Positions 22,661 to 32,022 of a DNA stretch of 64,000 bases are shown piece by piece. The notes under the pieces were generated by a model, which saw only the letters and a program-made list of their open reading frames with translations, was not told where the DNA came from and did no database searches. Position 1 is the stretch's first letter; the number at the start of each line of letters is the position of its first letter. The position numbers and the translations under genes are program-made. The DNA comes from Rahnella sikkimica (GTDB lineage Bacteria; Pseudomonadota; Gammaproteobacteria; Enterobacterales; Enterobacteriaceae). The stretch lies in contig NZ_CP019062.1 of assembly GCF_002951615.1 (NCBI RefSeq), forward strand, positions 3,782,001 through 3,846,000. Direction: 5' to 3'.

Positions 22661-22776
22661 CGTCATACTTCGAGTCGCAGAGGCGTTGGCTGCTTTCAAT
22701 CCCCCGATTCACTTACCTGAGTAATCTCGCCGGGGGCTTTCGATTGCCGCCTTCCTGCAACTCGAATTATTTAGGG
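22661..22776. repeat. enterobacterial palindromic repeat (Yersinia/Serratia type, about 116 bp)
   Basis: The ends are inverted: CTTCGAGTCGCAG (from 22668) against CTGCAACTCGAA (22755-22766). An inner stem pairs CCCCCG with CGCCGGGGG. Layout and end sequences (GTCATACTTCGAGT at the left, CTGCAACTCGAATTATTTAG at the right) match, from memory, a non-coding repeat scattered in Yersinia, Serratia and Rahnella genomes. It lies in the 3' untranslated region of the peroxiredoxin gene, next to the Rhs island. Confidence 0.7.
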
Positions 22777-22846
22777 CCTTGTACTGCTTTTTTTGTTGGT
22801 ATGCAGGGATTATCGTCTGACTTCTTACAGCTGTTTCCGGTGAAGC

Positions 22847-23608
22847 TTATTGTGCAACTTCGCACACATCTTGTGTTTCCGAGTGCAGGTAAACGTCCAG
22901 ATCGTCGCTTCCGCCGATGTGGCGTCCGCCGATGAAGACTTGCGGCACGGTCGCGCGGCCGGTGACAGCGCGCAGGCTGACGGTGGTGGCGTCTTTGCCC
23001 AGTACGATTTCTTCATACTGAATGCCGCGTTCCTGCAACATTTGCTTGGCTTTGGCACAGAACGGACAACCCGGTTTGGTGAACACAGAGACCGATTCCT
23101 GCACTTTGTATTCTGGTGCCAGGTATTTCAGCATCGTGTCCGCATCTGACACTTCAAACGGGTCGCCCGGCTTGTTTGGCTCAACGAACATTTTCTCGAC
23201 CACGCCGTTACGTACCAGCATGGAATAACGCCATGAGCGCGGGCCGAAACCTAAATCAGCTTTCTCGACCAGCATGTCCATACCTTTGGTGAATTCACCG
23301 TTGCCGTCCGGAATAAAGGTAATGTTCGATGCCTTCTGCTCTGATTTCCAGGCATTCATCACGAACGTGTCGTTTACAGAGACGCACAGAATGCTGTCAA
23401 CGCCGTGTTGTCTGAACACCGGTGCCAGTTCGTTGTAACGCGGCAGATGGCTTGAAGAACAGGTCGGGGTAAATGCGCCCGGCAGTGAAAAGACAATCAC
23501 TGTTTTGTTTTTGAACAATTGGTCGGTGCTGAGATCTACCCACTGATCGCCCTGGCGGGTGTGAAAAGTAACGTGCGGAACGTGTTTACCTTCCTGGCTT
23601 GAAAACAT
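22847..23608 (-). CDS. hybrid peroxiredoxin-glutaredoxin (Prx5/Grx fusion)
   Basis: A 253-residue thiol peroxidase of the Haemophilus PGdx type that reduces hydroperoxides using glutathione. The N-terminal peroxiredoxin-5 domain (about 1-165) has the peroxidatic Cys50 in LPGAFTPTC. The C-terminal glutaredoxin domain (about 170-253) has the dithiol site CPFC at 181-184, with TVPQVFIGG and GGSDDL for glutathione binding. It is divergent from oxyR with 160 bases between, where E. coli has the oxyS RNA instead. OxyR control is therefore likely but inferred. Confidence 0.95.
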   Translation of the reverse strand: MFSSQEGKHVPHVTFHTRQGDQWVDLSTDQLFKNKTVIVFSLPGAFTPTCSSSHLPRYNELAPVFRQHGVDSILCVSVNDTFVMNAWKSEQKASNITFIPDGNGEFTKGMDMLVEKADLGFGPRSWRYSMLVRNGVVEKMFVEPNKPGDPFEVSDADTMLKYLAPEYKVQESVSVFTKPGCPFCAKAKQMLQERGIQYEEIVLGKDATTVSLRAVTGRATVPQVFIGGRHIGGSDDLDVYLHSETQDVCEVAQ

Positions 23609-23686
23609 GAATAACCTCTTAATTTATCAATAAAATGTGAATATTTTTCGGCTATGCCGTTTCGTTGGAAAGCATTATTCACGATA

Positions 23687-23739
23687 ATAGTTGATAGATA
23701 TAATCGTTGATTGCTATCTTATCTATCGTTATCGGCTAT
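23687..23739. promoter_or_regulatory. candidate OxyR-binding region between prx-grx and oxyR
   Basis: An 8-bp inverted repeat GATAGATA (23693-23700) / TATCTATC (23720-23727) and several ATAG and CTAT tetrads lie in the 160-base divergent promoter region. OxyR binds four spaced ATAG-type elements. The tetrads are visible but their spacing does not fit the full 37-bp consensus cleanly, so confidence is moderate. Confidence 0.4.
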
Positions 23740-23768
23740 CACATTGCCTTATAGGGACTGGAGGAAAA

Positions 23769-24692
23769 ATGAACATTCGTGATTTAGAGTATCTGGTGGC
23801 ACTGGCAGAGTTTCGTCACTTCCGCCGTGCAGCAGATTCCTGTCATGTCAGCCAGCCGACGTTAAGCGGGCAAATCCGTAAGCTGGAAGATGAACTGGGC
23901 GTTATGCTGCTTGAAAGAACCAGCCGCAAGGTGCTGTTTACACAAGCCGGTTTGCTGCTGGTCGATCAGGCGCGCACGGTGCTGCGTGAAGTGAAAGTTC
24001 TCAAAGAGATGGCCAGTCAGCAGGGCGAAGCGATGTCCGGGCCAATGCATATCGGGCTAATTCCTACCGTCGGGCCTTATCTGTTGCCGCAAATCATTCC
24101 TTCACTGCATAAAACATTCCCTAAACTCGAAATGTATCTGCACGAAGCGCAAACCCATCAGTTACTGGCGCAGCTTGACAGCGGAAAACTCGATTGCGCA
24201 ATTCTGGCGCTGGTCAAAGAAAGCGAAGCCTTTATTGAAGTGCCGCTGTTTGATGAACCGATGAAACTGGCGATCTACGACGATCACCCGTGGGCATCAC
24301 GCGATCGCGTGGCGATGGCGGATCTGGCCGGTGAAAAACTGCTGATGCTGGAAGACGGGCACTGCCTGCGCGATCAGGCGCTCGGTTTTTGCTTCCAGGC
24401 CGGGGCGGACGAAGATACGCATTTTCGCGCAACCAGCCTTGAAACGCTGCGTAATATGGTGGCGGCGGGAAGCGGCATTACATTGCTGCCGGCACTGGCT
24501 GTGCCGAATGAGCGCAGCCGCGATGGTGTAACGTATCTGACCTGTGACAAACCGGAACCCCGTCGCACGATTGCGCTGGTGTATCGTCCCGGTTCGCCAC
24601 TGCGTGGGCGCTATGAACAACTGGCCGAAGCCATCAAAGAGCACATGCAACCTTATATGGATAAAGCCGCGGGCTTAAAAAAGGCGGTTTAA
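23769..24692 (+). CDS. oxyR: LysR-family peroxide sensor OxyR
   Basis: OxyR activates hydrogen peroxide defence genes when its two cysteines form a disulfide. The protein is 307 residues (E. coli 305). The start at 23769 has TGGAGG four bases upstream; longer in-frame starts add residues not found in relatives. The LysR helix-turn-helix is [22 protein letters not shown]. The redox cysteines are Cys199 and Cys208 ([15 protein letters not shown]), exactly the E. coli numbers. Its last 18 bases overlap the 3' end of convergent sthA. Confidence 0.98.
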   Translation: MNIRDLEYLVALAEFRHFRRAADSCHVSQPTLSGQIRKLEDELGVMLLERTSRKVLFTQAGLLLVDQARTVLREVKVLKEMASQQGEAMSGPMHIGLIPTVGPYLLPQIIPSLHKTFPKLEMYLHEAQTHQLLAQLDSGKLDCAILALVKESEAFIEVPLFDEPMKLAIYDDHPWASRDRVAMADLAGEKLLMLEDGHCLRDQALGFCFQAGADEDTHFRATSLETLRNMVAAGSGITLLPALAVPNERSRDGVTYLTCDKPEPRRTIALVYRPGSPLRGRYEQLAEAIKEHMQPYMDKAAGLKKAV

Positions 24693-26075
24693 TCCGTTGA
24701 GTGCCGCCACGCGATAAGCTTCTGCCATGGTCGGATAGTTGAAGGTGGTATTAACGAAATAGTCGATAGTATTGCCTTCGCCTTTCTGTTCCATAATAGC
24801 CTGACCGATATGGATAATTTCCGCAGCGCGCTCTCCAAAGCAGTGAATACCGAGGATCTCTTTAGTATCACGATGGAACAGCAGCTTGAGGCTCCCCACA
24901 TTCATTCCGGCGATTTGCGCACGAGCCAGATGTTTAAACTGCGCGCGGCCCACTTCGTAAGGCACCTTCATTGACGTCAGTTCCTGCTCGGTTTTGCCGA
25001 CGGAGCTGATTTCAGGAATGGTATAAATGCCGGTCGGAATGTTTTCGATCAGATGCACTTTCGCTTCGCCCTGAATCATTGCCTGCGCGGCAATGCGGCC
25101 CTGATCGTAAGCCGCTGAAGCCAGGCTTGGATAACCAATGACGTCGCCGACGGCATAAATGTGTGACAGTGCCGTCTGGTACATGCTGTTTACTTTCAGC
25201 AAACCACGGCTGTCGGCTTCAAGACCAATATTTTCCAGACCCAGTTTGTCAGTGTTACCGGTGCGTCCGTTTGCGTACAACAGCGCGTCAGCTTTCACTT
25301 TCTTACCGGATTTCAGGTGCATGATCACGCCGTCTTCCACGCCTTCAATCATCTCGAACTCTTCGTTGTGGCGGATGACCACACCGTTATTCCAGAAGTG
25401 ATAAGACAGCGCGTCTGACATTTCCTGATCGAGGAAAGACAGCAACCGGTCGCGGGTGTTGATTAAGTCCACTTTCACGTTTAAACCACGGAAGATAGAG
25501 GCATATTCGCAGCCGATAACGCCCGCGCCATAAATAATGACGTGGCGGGGTTCGTGGCTCAGTTCAAGGATCAGGTCGCTGTCATAAATGCGCGGATGAC
25601 CAAAATCGACGTTGGCCGGTCGGTAAGGGCGGGAACCACAGGCAATCACGATGTTGTCAGCGGTGATTTGTTCGTGCGTGTTATCGGCGTAGCGGATGTC
25701 GATGGTATTGGCATCGACAAAACTGGCATCGCCGGAGAAGAGCTGGCACTGGTTTCTTTCGTAGAAACCCTGACGCATGCGGGTTTGCTGATTAATGACG
25801 GAATCTGCGTGACGCAAAATATCCGGAAAACTGGAGCTCAGGGTGCGGGAGTTATCACTGTAGAGCGGGTTTTGGTTAAATTCGATGATTCTGCTGACGG
25901 CGTGACGCAGTGCTTTGGAAGGGATGGTTCCCCAGTGAGTACAGCCGCCACCGACGTTGTTATAGCGTTCGATGACAGCAACACGGGCGCCTTGTTTAAC
26001 CAGTCCCATCGCGGCGCCTTCTCCGCCAGGGCCTGAGCCAATGATGATGGCATCAAAATGTGAGTGCTGTGGCAT
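24675..26075 (-). CDS. sthA: soluble pyridine nucleotide transhydrogenase SthA (UdhA)
   Basis: SthA is an FAD flavoprotein that moves reducing equivalents from NADPH to NAD. The protein is 466 residues, the E. coli length, from [20 protein letters not shown]; an in-frame start 30 bases upstream is not used. The FAD-binding [12 protein letters not shown], the [15 protein letters not shown] segment and the second nucleotide motif [13 protein letters not shown] are present. As in all SthA proteins, the usual disulfide CxxxxC of the oxidoreductase family is replaced (CTHWGT). It overlaps oxyR tail to tail by 18 bases. Confidence 0.98.
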   Translation of the reverse strand: MPQHSHFDAIIIGSGPGGEGAAMGLVKQGARVAVIERYNNVGGGCTHWGTIPSKALRHAVSRIIEFNQNPLYSDNSRTLSSSFPDILRHADSVINQQTRMRQGFYERNQCQLFSGDASFVDANTIDIRYADNTHEQITADNIVIACGSRPYRPANVDFGHPRIYDSDLILELSHEPRHVIIYGAGVIGCEYASIFRGLNVKVDLINTRDRLLSFLDQEMSDALSYHFWNNGVVIRHNEEFEMIEGVEDGVIMHLKSGKKVKADALLYANGRTGNTDKLGLENIGLEADSRGLLKVNSMYQTALSHIYAVGDVIGYPSLASAAYDQGRIAAQAMIQGEAKVHLIENIPTGIYTIPEISSVGKTEQELTSMKVPYEVGRAQFKHLARAQIAGMNVGSLKLLFHRDTKEILGIHCFGERAAEIIHIGQAIMEQKGEGNTIDYFVNTTFNYPTMAEAYRVAALNGLNRLF

Positions 26076-26287
26076 AGTTCGAAACCTATTTTTATACAAA
26101 ATCACAACGAGAAAGTAACATATTACACCTATTTACCGCTCATGCAGTTGTCATTTAATGGTAATGCAGCAACATTCTGACCCACATTATGCTGTGGTAT
26201 CTATAACTCCGCCCGGTAAAAATTTTGGTATAGTGAAGCAACAACGGGCGAATAATTAATAAGAAGAACATTATCCGGATGAATGTA

Positions 26288-26968
26288 ATGGGCGTAAGAG
26301 CACAACAAAAAGAGCGCACGCGTCGCTCACTGGTTGAAGCGGCTTTTAGCCAGCTCAGTGCCGAGCGTAGCTTTGCCAGTCTGAGTTTGCGTGAGGTTTC
26401 TCGTGAAGCAGGCATTGCGCCGACGTCCTTTTACAGGCATTTCCGTGACGTGGATGAACTGGGTCTGACGATGGTTGATGAGAGCGGTTTAATGCTGCGT
26501 CAGCTGATGCGCCAGGCGCGTCAGCGTATTGCCAAAGGCGGCAGCGTGATCCGCACGTCCGTATCGACGTTCATGGAGTTCATCGGCAACAACCCCAACG
26601 CCTTTCGTTTGCTGTTGCGTGAACGTTCCGGCACGTCGTCGGCGTTTCGTGCGGCTGTAGCCCGTGAAATTCAGCATTTTATTGCGGAACTTGCTGACTA
26701 TCTGCAACTCGAAAACCATATGCCGCGCAGTTTTACCGAAGCGCAGGCCGAAGCGATGGTGATTATTGTTTTCAACGCCGGTGCGGAAGCGCTGGACGTG
26801 GATATCGCACAACGCCGCCAGCTGGAAGAGCGTCTGGTGTTGCAGCTGCGTATGATCTCTAAAGGTGCGTATTACTGGTATCGCCGGCAACAGGAAAGAA
26901 CGGCGGTCACTCCCATTCACACGAAGACCCGAGGTAAAGAAGATGACCGAACAAGCGAACCAGGATAA
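26288..26968 (+). CDS. fabR: TetR-family fatty acid repressor FabR
   Basis: FabR represses fabA and fabB according to the unsaturated/saturated acyl-ACP ratio. The TetR helix-turn-helix [23 protein letters not shown] and nearly all of the ligand domain are near identical to E. coli. I choose [13 protein letters not shown] at 26288 (226 residues); an ATG three codons earlier (26279) is equally possible since neither has a strong Shine-Dalgarno. The C-terminus runs past the E. coli end by roughly a dozen residues (ending [11 protein letters not shown]), so the last 26 bases overlap yijD. It is divergent from sthA. Confidence 0.95.
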   Translation: MGVRAQQKERTRRSLVEAAFSQLSAERSFASLSLREVSREAGIAPTSFYRHFRDVDELGLTMVDESGLMLRQLMRQARQRIAKGGSVIRTSVSTFMEFIGNNPNAFRLLLRERSGTSSAFRAAVAREIQHFIAELADYLQLENHMPRSFTEAQAEAMVIIVFNAGAEALDVDIAQRRQLEERLVLQLRMISKGAYYWYRRQQERTAVTPIHTKTRGKEDDRTSEPG

Positions 26969-27302
26969 TGGCACTCTGGTTTTGGCTTTGATTGCCGGGC
27001 TGTCTATTAATGGCACTTTCGATGCGTTATTCAGCTCCGTCGTCGCGTTTTCGATATTCCCGATAATCGCGCTGGTGTTATCGGTGTACTGCCTGCATGT
27101 TCGCTACCACAAAGGCGAAATGCCGAAAGGTTTGCCGGTTCTTGCTGCGGCCTGTTTCCTGCTCGGATTGCTGCTCTACAGCGCTTTTGTCCGCGTGGAA
27201 TACCCGGAATTAGGGTCAAATTCTTTGCCAACGATGATTTGTGTGGCGCTGGTCTTCTGGATAGGTCTCAAGCTGAAGAAACGTAAATCTGCTGCGCAGT
27301 AA
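26943..27302 (+). CDS. yijD: inner membrane protein YijD
   Basis: A 119-residue DUF1422-type protein of unknown function, the same length as E. coli YijD. The start [12 protein letters not shown] aligns with E. coli MKQANQDRGTL; its GAGG Shine-Dalgarno (near 26931) lies inside fabR. Four hydrophobic segments are visible (about residues 10-28, 30-48, 65-82, 95-112). It overlaps the end of fabR by 26 bases, so the two are translationally linked, and it is followed by a terminator. Confidence 0.95.
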   Translation: MTEQANQDNGTLVLALIAGLSINGTFDALFSSVVAFSIFPIIALVLSVYCLHVRYHKGEMPKGLPVLAAACFLLGLLLYSAFVRVEYPELGSNSLPTMICVALVFWIGLKLKKRKSAAQ

Positions 27303-27325
27303 CCTCCTCATTATTTTATAAAATC

Positions 27326-27350
27326 AGGCAATCCTCGGGTTGCCTTTTTT
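27326..27350 (+). terminator. intrinsic terminator after fabR-yijD
   Basis: AGGCAA-N8-TTGCCT stem followed by TTTTT. Confidence 0.85.
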
Positions 27351-27401
27351 ATATCCTGCGCCCGGCCGCCCCCTTCCTGTTTTCTTCTGTACTCGTCATT
27401 T

Positions 27402-27422
27402 TTATGAACTGTCATTTCATAA
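27402..27422. promoter_or_regulatory. 21-bp palindrome upstream of the rhamnogalacturonide transporter gene
   Basis: TTATGAA-CTGTCAT-TTCATAA, perfect 7-bp arms, about 194 bases before the transporter start. The form resembles a KdgR-type box (TGAAA-N5-TTTCA) only loosely. In Dickeya the related rhiTN genes are controlled by RhaS and KdgR. The rest of the 313-base gap has no visible gene. Confidence 0.35.
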
Positions 27423-27615
27423 ATAATAAACCCATGTTCAATATTTAGATGTTGATCGTACACTTCTTTATTTCTTTGCCATAAAGTCTGTCTGAGTGGC
27501 AAAAATCAAAAGGTTTTCATCCGGGCTCCTCGCTAATTTGAATCATGGGCAGACGAAACATTTTCGTTCGCATTCAGCCTACGCCTATAGGTGATTTAAC
27601 AGAGGCAAGACGGCA

Positions 27616-29202
27616 ATGAAAACACGTAAGATCGGATTCTTTAATTACATCGCCTACGGTTCTGGCGATTTTCTGGGGGCGGGCACCACGGCCCTGACCG
27701 CGGCGTGGTTGCTCTACTTCTACACCACGTTTTGTGGCCTCTCGCCCATCGAAGCGACTTTTATCTTTGCCACGGCGCGTGTGCTCGACGCCGTGCTCAG
27801 CCCGTTAATGGGTTATCTCACGGATAATTTTGGCAATACCTGGCTCGGAAAACGGTTTGGTCGCCGTAAGTTCTTTATTCTTCTCGGTATTCCCTGCGTG
27901 TTCAGCTACAGCTTTATGTGGGTGGGCGACATGGGATATGCGTATTACCTGCTGACGTATCTGCTGTTCGATATCGTTTACACCATGATTCTGGTGCCGT
28001 ATGAAACGCTGGTGCCGGAAATGACCGACGATTTCAAACAGAAGACCAAATTCTCCGGGGCACGTATCGCGCTGGCGCAGCTTTCGGCCATTCTCGCTGC
28101 TTTCCTGCCGGGCATTCTGTTGCAGCACTTCGGCAAAGATAACGCCATTTCCTTCTTCTATTCGAGCTTGGTCTTTGCGGTGATTTGCGCCTTCGTTCTG
28201 ACCTTGGTGTATTTCTTTACCTGGGAACGGCCGGAAGAACTCAAATCTGAAGCCACGAAGAAAATTGAGCGCGAACGCCAGCAACTGACGCTGGCGCAAA
28301 GCCTGAAACGCCTGAAAGTGGAGTTGTCCTCGACGCTGCGTATCAAGATTTTCCGTCAGCATCTGGGGCTGTACCTCGGCGGATATATTGCGCAGGACGT
28401 GTTTAACGCCGTCTTTACCTATTACGTGGTGTTTGTGCTGATGCAAAGTGCGTCGATTGCTTCCAATCTCATGGGCATGATGGCGATTCTGCAATTTGTG
28501 GCGGTTATCGGCATAATCCCGCTGTGTATCCGTTTCGGACCGGCACCGTCTTATCGTCTTGCTGTGACGTTATTCGGGCTGGCGGCGATTTCTTACGGCG
28601 CGCTGTATTACACCGGAATGAACGATTCGATGTCGTTACTGCTGCTGATTTCTGCGCTGGCAGGGCTCGGACGCGGCGGGATCAACTACGTGCCGTGGAA
28701 TATCTACACCTATATTGCCGATGTCGATGAAACCATCACCGGTCAGCGCCGCGAGGGGATTTTCGCTGGCGTGATGACGCTGACACGCAAAGCCTCGCAG
28801 GCCGGTGCTGTGATGCTGGTAGGGATCATTCTGCAACTCGCCGGATTTGTTTCCGGGCAGAGCCAGCAGGTTCCCGCCGTCGGTCATACCATTCTCGGCG
28901 TTATGGTGATCGGTTCACTGCTGATGCTCAGCATGGGCTTCATTATTTCACTGTTCTTCCGCCTCAATCAGAAAACGCACGGCGTGCTGACCCGCGAAAC
29001 GCAGAAAATGCGTGATGCGAACCGCATCGTGCCGGAGAAAATTACGCCGGAAGATCGGGCGACCGTCGAAATGCTGACAGGGATGAAATACGAATCGCTG
29101 TGGGGCAACAACAATATTGGTTATCTGCATCGTCATAATCCGCCACCTGAAAAGCTGACCCGTGAAAATGCCGCCGAAATTCCGGCACAGGGACGTTTGT
29201 AA
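27616..29202 (+). CDS. GPH-family sugar:cation symporter, likely rhamnogalacturonide transporter (RhiT-like)
   Basis: A 528-residue polytopic membrane protein of the glycoside-pentoside-hexuronide:cation symporter family. The N-terminus KIGFFNYIAYGSGDFLGAGTTALTAAWLLYFY and the loop RFGRRKFFILLGIP are typical. About 12 hydrophobic segments are visible, with a long hydrophilic C-terminal tail (about residues 450-528). It is co-directional with a GH105 hydrolase starting 29 bases after its stop. This pairing matches the rhiT-rhiN pair of pectinolytic Dickeya, which takes up rhamnogalacturonan fragments. The family is firm; the substrate is inferred from the neighbour. Confidence 0.85.
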   Translation: MKTRKIGFFNYIAYGSGDFLGAGTTALTAAWLLYFYTTFCGLSPIEATFIFATARVLDAVLSPLMGYLTDNFGNTWLGKRFGRRKFFILLGIPCVFSYSFMWVGDMGYAYYLLTYLLFDIVYTMILVPYETLVPEMTDDFKQKTKFSGARIALAQLSAILAAFLPGILLQHFGKDNAISFFYSSLVFAVICAFVLTLVYFFTWERPEELKSEATKKIERERQQLTLAQSLKRLKVELSSTLRIKIFRQHLGLYLGGYIAQDVFNAVFTYYVVFVLMQSASIASNLMGMMAILQFVAVIGIIPLCIRFGPAPSYRLAVTLFGLAAISYGALYYTGMNDSMSLLLLISALAGLGRGGINYVPWNIYTYIADVDETITGQRREGIFAGVMTLTRKASQAGAVMLVGIILQLAGFVSGQSQQVPAVGHTILGVMVIGSLLMLSMGFIISLFFRLNQKTHGVLTRETQKMRDANRIVPEKITPEDRATVEMLTGMKYESLWGNNNIGYLHRHNPPPEKLTRENAAEIPAQGRL

Positions 29203-29231
29203 TTTTGGTGAACATTTATCAGGAGAACACC

Positions 29232-30371
29232 ATGAAAGTTTTTGAAGTGAAACACAGCGCGCTTTTACGTCAGCCGGAACATTTCATTTCGCGCAATGAG
29301 CTGAAAGCGCTGATCCACAATGTGACGGACAATCTGGTGAATATCGAAGATAAAACCGGTGAGTTCTTGTTAAGGCTCGACGACGGCCGCGTCATTGACA
29401 CCAAAGGCTGGGCGGGCTGGGAATGGACGCACGGCATCGGGCTTTACGGCATCTATCAGTATTATCAGCAGACCGGCGACGAGAAAATGCGTGCGGTGAT
29501 CGACGACTGGTTTACTGCGCGTCTGGCCGAAGGCACGCCGACGAAAAACGTGAATACCATGAGTCCGTTCCTGACGCTGGCTTATCGTTATGAAGAAACC
29601 GGTAATGCAGTATGGCGGCCTTATCTGGAGCGCTGGGCGGAATGGGTGATGTATGAAATGCCGCGCACCGATAATGGTGCGATGCAGCACATCGTTTATA
29701 ACAACGAAAACCATCAGCAAATGTGGGATGACACGCTGATGATGAGCGTGCTGCCGCTGGCAAAAATCGGGAAACTGTTGGATCGGCCTGAGTTTGTGGA
29801 AGAAGCGACATATCAGTTTCTGGTTCACGTTCAGTATCTGATGGATCGCGAAACGAGCCTTTGGTTCCACGGCTGGACGTTCGATGGTCATCATAATTTT
29901 GCGCAGGCGCGCTGGGCTCGCGGAAACAGCTGGCTGACGATTGCCATTCCTGAATTCCTTGAACTGGTGGATTTGCCGGAAAATAACGCGACCCGCCGCT
30001 ATTTGTTACAGGTGCTGGAAAGCCAGGTCAGCGCGCTGGCGAAATGTCAGGATAACAGCGGTTTGTGGCATACACTGCTCGACGATCCGCAGTCCTATCT
30101 CGAAAGCTCAGCCACCGCCGGTTTTGCCTACGGAATATTGAAAGCGGTGCGTAAGCGTTATATCGATGCGTCTTATGCGCCGGTGGCGGAGAAAGCGATT
30201 CAGGGCGTGATCAAACACATCAATCCGGCAGGGGAACTGACACAAACGTCTTTCGGCACGGCGATGGGGTCTGATCTGGATTTCTATCGGGAAATCGCGC
30301 TGACTTCCATGCCTTACGGGCAGGCGATGGCGATTCTGTGTCTGTCAGAATATCTGCGGGTTTATCTCTGA
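29232..30371 (+). CDS. GH105 unsaturated rhamnogalacturonyl hydrolase (RhiN/YteR-like)
   Basis: A 379-residue glycoside hydrolase family 105 enzyme. It removes the unsaturated galacturonyl residue left at the end of oligosaccharides by rhamnogalacturonan lyase. The start at 29232 has an AGGAGA Shine-Dalgarno; a start 27 bases upstream lacks one. The (alpha/alpha)6-barrel motifs are WEWTHGIGLYG, NENHQQMWDDTLMMS with the catalytic aspartate near residue 166, RWARGNSW, and SSATAGFAYG. No signal peptide is seen, so it acts in the cytoplasm on imported disaccharides, in line with the transporter just upstream. A terminator follows. Confidence 0.9.
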   Translation: MKVFEVKHSALLRQPEHFISRNELKALIHNVTDNLVNIEDKTGEFLLRLDDGRVIDTKGWAGWEWTHGIGLYGIYQYYQQTGDEKMRAVIDDWFTARLAEGTPTKNVNTMSPFLTLAYRYEETGNAVWRPYLERWAEWVMYEMPRTDNGAMQHIVYNNENHQQMWDDTLMMSVLPLAKIGKLLDRPEFVEEATYQFLVHVQYLMDRETSLWFHGWTFDGHHNFAQARWARGNSWLTIAIPEFLELVDLPENNATRRYLLQVLESQVSALAKCQDNSGLWHTLLDDPQSYLESSATAGFAYGILKAVRKRYIDASYAPVAEKAIQGVIKHINPAGELTQTSFGTAMGSDLDFYREIALTSMPYGQAMAILCLSEYLRVYL

Positions 30372-30391
30372 GATTGACGGTACAGAAAGGG

Positions 30392-30417
30392 AAACGGGCA
30401 CGCCGGGGTGCCCGTTT
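30392..30417 (+). terminator. bidirectional terminator between GH105 gene and trmA
   Basis: AAACGGGCAC-GCCGGG-GTGCCCGTTT, a 10-bp stem with A/T ends, between convergent genes. Confidence 0.8.
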
Positions 30418-30437
30418 TCATGTTTAACGCGGCTGAA

Positions 30438-31538
30438 TCAGATCTTTTCCAGCAGAACGCCGGATTCCATATGATGGGTATACGGGAACTGATCGAACAA
30501 CGCCAGACGCGTCACGCGGTGTGTCTGGCTCAGGGTTTCCAGATTCGCACACAGCGTTTCCGGGTTGCAGGAGATATAAAGGATGCGTTCGTAGCCCTGC
30601 ACCATTTTCACGGTTTCATCATCCAGACCGCTGCGCGGTGGATCGACGAAAATCGTGTTGCATTCATACCCGCTTAAATCCACATCCTGCAAACGACGGA
30701 ATTCACGCACGCCGTTCAGCGCCTGAGTAAAATCTTCAGCCGCCATGCGGATAATCTGCACGTTATCAATATGGTTTGCCGCAATGTTGAACTGCGCTGC
30801 TGCGACCGACGGTTTGGCGATTTCGGTTGCCAGCACGCGGCGGAAATTGCGCGCCAGAGCCAGCGAGAAGTTGCCGTTGCCGCAATACAGTTCGAGCAAA
30901 TCGCCAGTGGAGTTTTCCGTGGCCTTCAGCGCCCATTCCAGCATCTGAATGTTCATCTCAGCGTTTGGCTGTGTGAAGCTGTTTTCCACCTGACGATAAA
31001 TCATATCGCGCCCGCCAACCGGCAGAACTTCATCAACATAATCCTGATCCAGCATGATTTTGGTTTTGGCTGCACGGCCAATCAGCTGGATATCAAAACC
31101 GTCGGCACGCAGCTGGTCGCGCAGGATTGTCGCGGACTTCTGCCATTCTTCATCAAGCTTACGGTGGTAGAGCAACGATGCGATGATTTTGCCGCTGCGG
31201 GTCGAAAGATAGTCGATCTGGAAGATCTTACGGCGCAGCGCCGGATCTTGTTTCACGGCGCTGATCAGCACCGGCATCAGACGGTTAATCAGCTCGCTGG
31301 CCGCCGGGAACTGGTCGACGCGCACGCGGGCTTTGGTCTGCTGATCAAACATGATGTGGTACAGGTCGCCTTCATCATGCCAAACGCGGAATTCGGCACG
31401 CATGCGGTAATGGCTGACAGGAGAACGAAAAACGTCAGGCTGCGGCGCATTAAAAGGCGACATCATCGCCGTGAGACGTGCGGTCTTTTCCGCCAGCTGG
31501 TCGTCATATTGTTCAATGGGCAGGTTTTCAGGCGTCAT
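30438..31538 (-). CDS. trmA: tRNA (uracil-5-)-methyltransferase TrmA
   Basis: TrmA makes m5U54 (ribothymidine) in the T-loop of tRNAs with S-adenosylmethionine. The protein is 366 residues, exactly the E. coli length. SAM-binding motif [25 protein letters not shown], and the catalytic nucleophile Cys324 in [11 protein letters not shown] are intact, with [11 protein letters not shown] at the C-terminus supplying the general base. It is divergent from btuB, as in E. coli; the long region between them carries the cobalamin riboswitch. Confidence 0.98.
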   Translation of the reverse strand: MTPENLPIEQYDDQLAEKTARLTAMMSPFNAPQPDVFRSPVSHYRMRAEFRVWHDEGDLYHIMFDQQTKARVRVDQFPAASELINRLMPVLISAVKQDPALRRKIFQIDYLSTRSGKIIASLLYHRKLDEEWQKSATILRDQLRADGFDIQLIGRAAKTKIMLDQDYVDEVLPVGGRDMIYRQVENSFTQPNAEMNIQMLEWALKATENSTGDLLELYCGNGNFSLALARNFRRVLATEIAKPSVAAAQFNIAANHIDNVQIIRMAAEDFTQALNGVREFRRLQDVDLSGYECNTIFVDPPRSGLDDETVKMVQGYERILYISCNPETLCANLETLSQTHRVTRLALFDQFPYTHHMESGVLLEKI

Positions 31539-31693
31539 CGGTTATCTCGTCTAACAGGGAATAAAGGGGCGAACTTTGCGGGGGATTGTAGGGAATGTCC
31601 TCATTATGTCCAGTCCTGTCGTCTTTTTAGCAGTAACGCTGTTTCTCAACGATGGATGTCTGGATTTCCAAATGGGTTGATCGTAGGATTGCC

Positions 31694-31940
31694 CATCGGC
31701 CTCATTGACTGAGTTAAAAGGGAATCTGGTGTGAATCCGGAACTGGCGCGCAGCGGTATGGGGAAATCACGGCGATAGCATTCTTTATTATGCAGACACT
31801 GTTTTCTTCTTCTCTATATAGATAAGAAAGAAGGAATGGGAAGTCATCGCCCGGTGCAGATATTTGAATTACGCCTCTTGTCTTGAATAAGTCGTGTAGT
31901 GAATAAGCCTGCAAATCCTAAGTCCGAAAACCTGCCGATG
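31694..31940 (+). ncRNA. cobalamin riboswitch controlling btuB
   Basis: A closing P1 stem pairs CATCGGC (31694-31700) with GCCGATG (31934-31940). Inside are the conserved segments of the E. coli btuB leader: GAGTTAAAAGGGAATCTGGT, TGAATCC, the B12 box region GCGCGCAGCGGTA, ATGCAGACACTG, and GGGAAGTCATCGCC. A variable stem (about 31800-31835, pyrimidine-rich arm against AAGAAAGAA) is longer than in E. coli. Adenosylcobalamin binding lowers btuB expression in this family. A hairpin CTGTCGT-N7-ACGACAG (31958-31978) follows and may be part of the expression platform. Confidence 0.92.
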
Positions 31941-32022
31941 TTACGTCGCATTGTTCACTGTCGTCGCGAAAACGACAGCGTCTTTCTGCGGCATCCGCCA
32001 ATTAAGTTTGGATGCTCGATTC

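Noticed and set aside
23609..23768. oxyS small RNA
   Set aside because: The oxyR upstream region is only 160 bases and is used by the divergent peroxiredoxin gene; no OxyS-like hairpin-terminator is visible.
30771..31712. 313-residue open frame antisense to trmA
   Set aside because: trmA is full length with catalytic motifs; the antisense frame has no family features and runs into the riboswitch leader.
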